Below, piece after piece: positions 63,735-64,000 of a stretch of DNA of 64,000 bases (within the stretch, counting starts at the first letter, position 1; each line of letters starts with the position of its first letter). The DNA is from Methylococcus sp. EFPC2 (GTDB taxonomy: Bacteria; Pseudomonadota; Gammaproteobacteria; Methylococcales; Methylococcaceae), in the NCBI RefSeq assembly GCF_016925495.1, contig NZ_CP070491.1, forward strand, positions 2,852,001 to 2,916,000, given 5' to 3'. A program made the translations under genes and the position numbers. The notes below the pieces were generated by a model. The model had not been told where the DNA came from and made no database searches. It saw only the letters and a program-made list of their open reading frames with translations.

Positions 63735-63823
63735 TCTGACGCTGTACTTAGTGGCAATATGGGCAGGAGCTTGTCGCTTCTGCCCCTTCGATACCTACGA
63801 AGCCAACCCAGTGCCTTTTTGAA

Positions 63824-64000
63824 ATGAACTCCACCCTATTGACCGAAATCTTGAATCTCAGTGTTCCGGATCGCATTCGCCTGGTCGAAGTCTTATGAGA
63901 TAGCATCGCCAAAGACGCAAGCGCGATCCCGTTGACCGATTGGCAACGGCGGGAACTGAATGCCTGCCTAGAGGAATTCCGCGTTGATCCCGAAAGTGGC
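63824..64000 (+). pseudogene. Addiction-module antitoxin (TIGR02574-like) with premature stop, runs off the window
   Basis: From the ATG at 63824 the frame reads MNSTLLTEILNLSVPDRIRL and VEVL, then TGA at 63896-63898, then DSIAKDASAIPLTDWQRREL and onward to the window end. In this family the next residues after VEVL or VEDL are WDS, so the stop replaces the conserved Trp codon TGG by one change. The protein is a small helical antitoxin that normally pairs with a RelE/ParE-like toxin just downstream, beyond the window. As written, it is a broken gene, unless a sequence error is involved. Confidence 0.75.

Noticed and set aside
1-64000. tRNA, rRNA or riboswitch genes
   Set aside because: None recognised on reading; I found no cloverleaf or known aptamer core, although a covariance search was not possible.

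Overview
The window is GC-rich, densely coded bacterial chromosome. Gene content (MnmE, SecB, GpsA, GpmI, EnvC, a YibN-like rhodanese) points to a gammaproteobacterium. PEP-CTERM sorting, three FecI/FecR/TonB cassettes and many short palindromic repeats would fit a Methylococcales-type methanotroph, but that assignment is inference; no methane-oxidation gene is present to prove it.

Layout. 1-4.3 kb: the end of mnmE, a small membrane protein, an NlpE-like protein, a cyclase-family lipoprotein and a rhodanese lipoprotein. 4.3-24 kb: a metal-uptake island of three ECF sigma / FecR anti-sigma / TonB receptor cassettes, three PepSY membrane proteins, a chemoreceptor and an exported amidohydrolase. 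The third cassette is on the minus strand and its receptor has lost its N-terminal half. A shared 26-bp pattern ending in CGTCT precedes all three fecR genes, receptors and one PepSY gene and probably marks FecI-type promoters. 24-44.5 kb: mostly housekeeping and metabolism: lytic transglycosylase, Ctp protease, EnvC, GpmI, ArsR-rhodanese pair, SecB, GpsA, fructosamine kinase, PhnA, an APC permease, a DUF2272/large exported protein pair, the PxpBCA 5-oxoprolinase operon, a CcdA/thioredoxin pair, a protoglobin/Roadblock pair and SCO1. 44.5-48.1 kb: a dynamin-like GTPase and a PEP-CTERM HAF-repeat protein.

48.6-63.4 kb: a type I-C CRISPR-Cas locus. The array has 111 repeats of 37 bp and 110 spacers (my hand count). 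Its canonical strand is minus, the leader lies next to cas2, and the genes run cas5c-cas8c-cas7-[aspartic protease, small ORF, MITE, HicB-like, HicA]-cas4-cas1-cas2. The bracketed genes are not standard I-C components, yet HicA and cas4 overlap by ATGA, so the toxin-antitoxin pair is translationally tied to the adaptation genes. cas3 is not in its usual place before cas5c. Instead that space holds a lone degenerate CRISPR repeat on the opposite strand and a broken addiction-module antitoxin gene.

Mobile and repeat sequences run through the window: two MITE-like elements with the same terminal inverted repeats (one in the cas operon, one beside the array), REP-like palindromes (one pair sits in frame inside a protein), and two related ~100-bp blocks with DnaA-box-like motifs. 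The features most worth following are the modified I-C operon and the solo repeat upstream of it.
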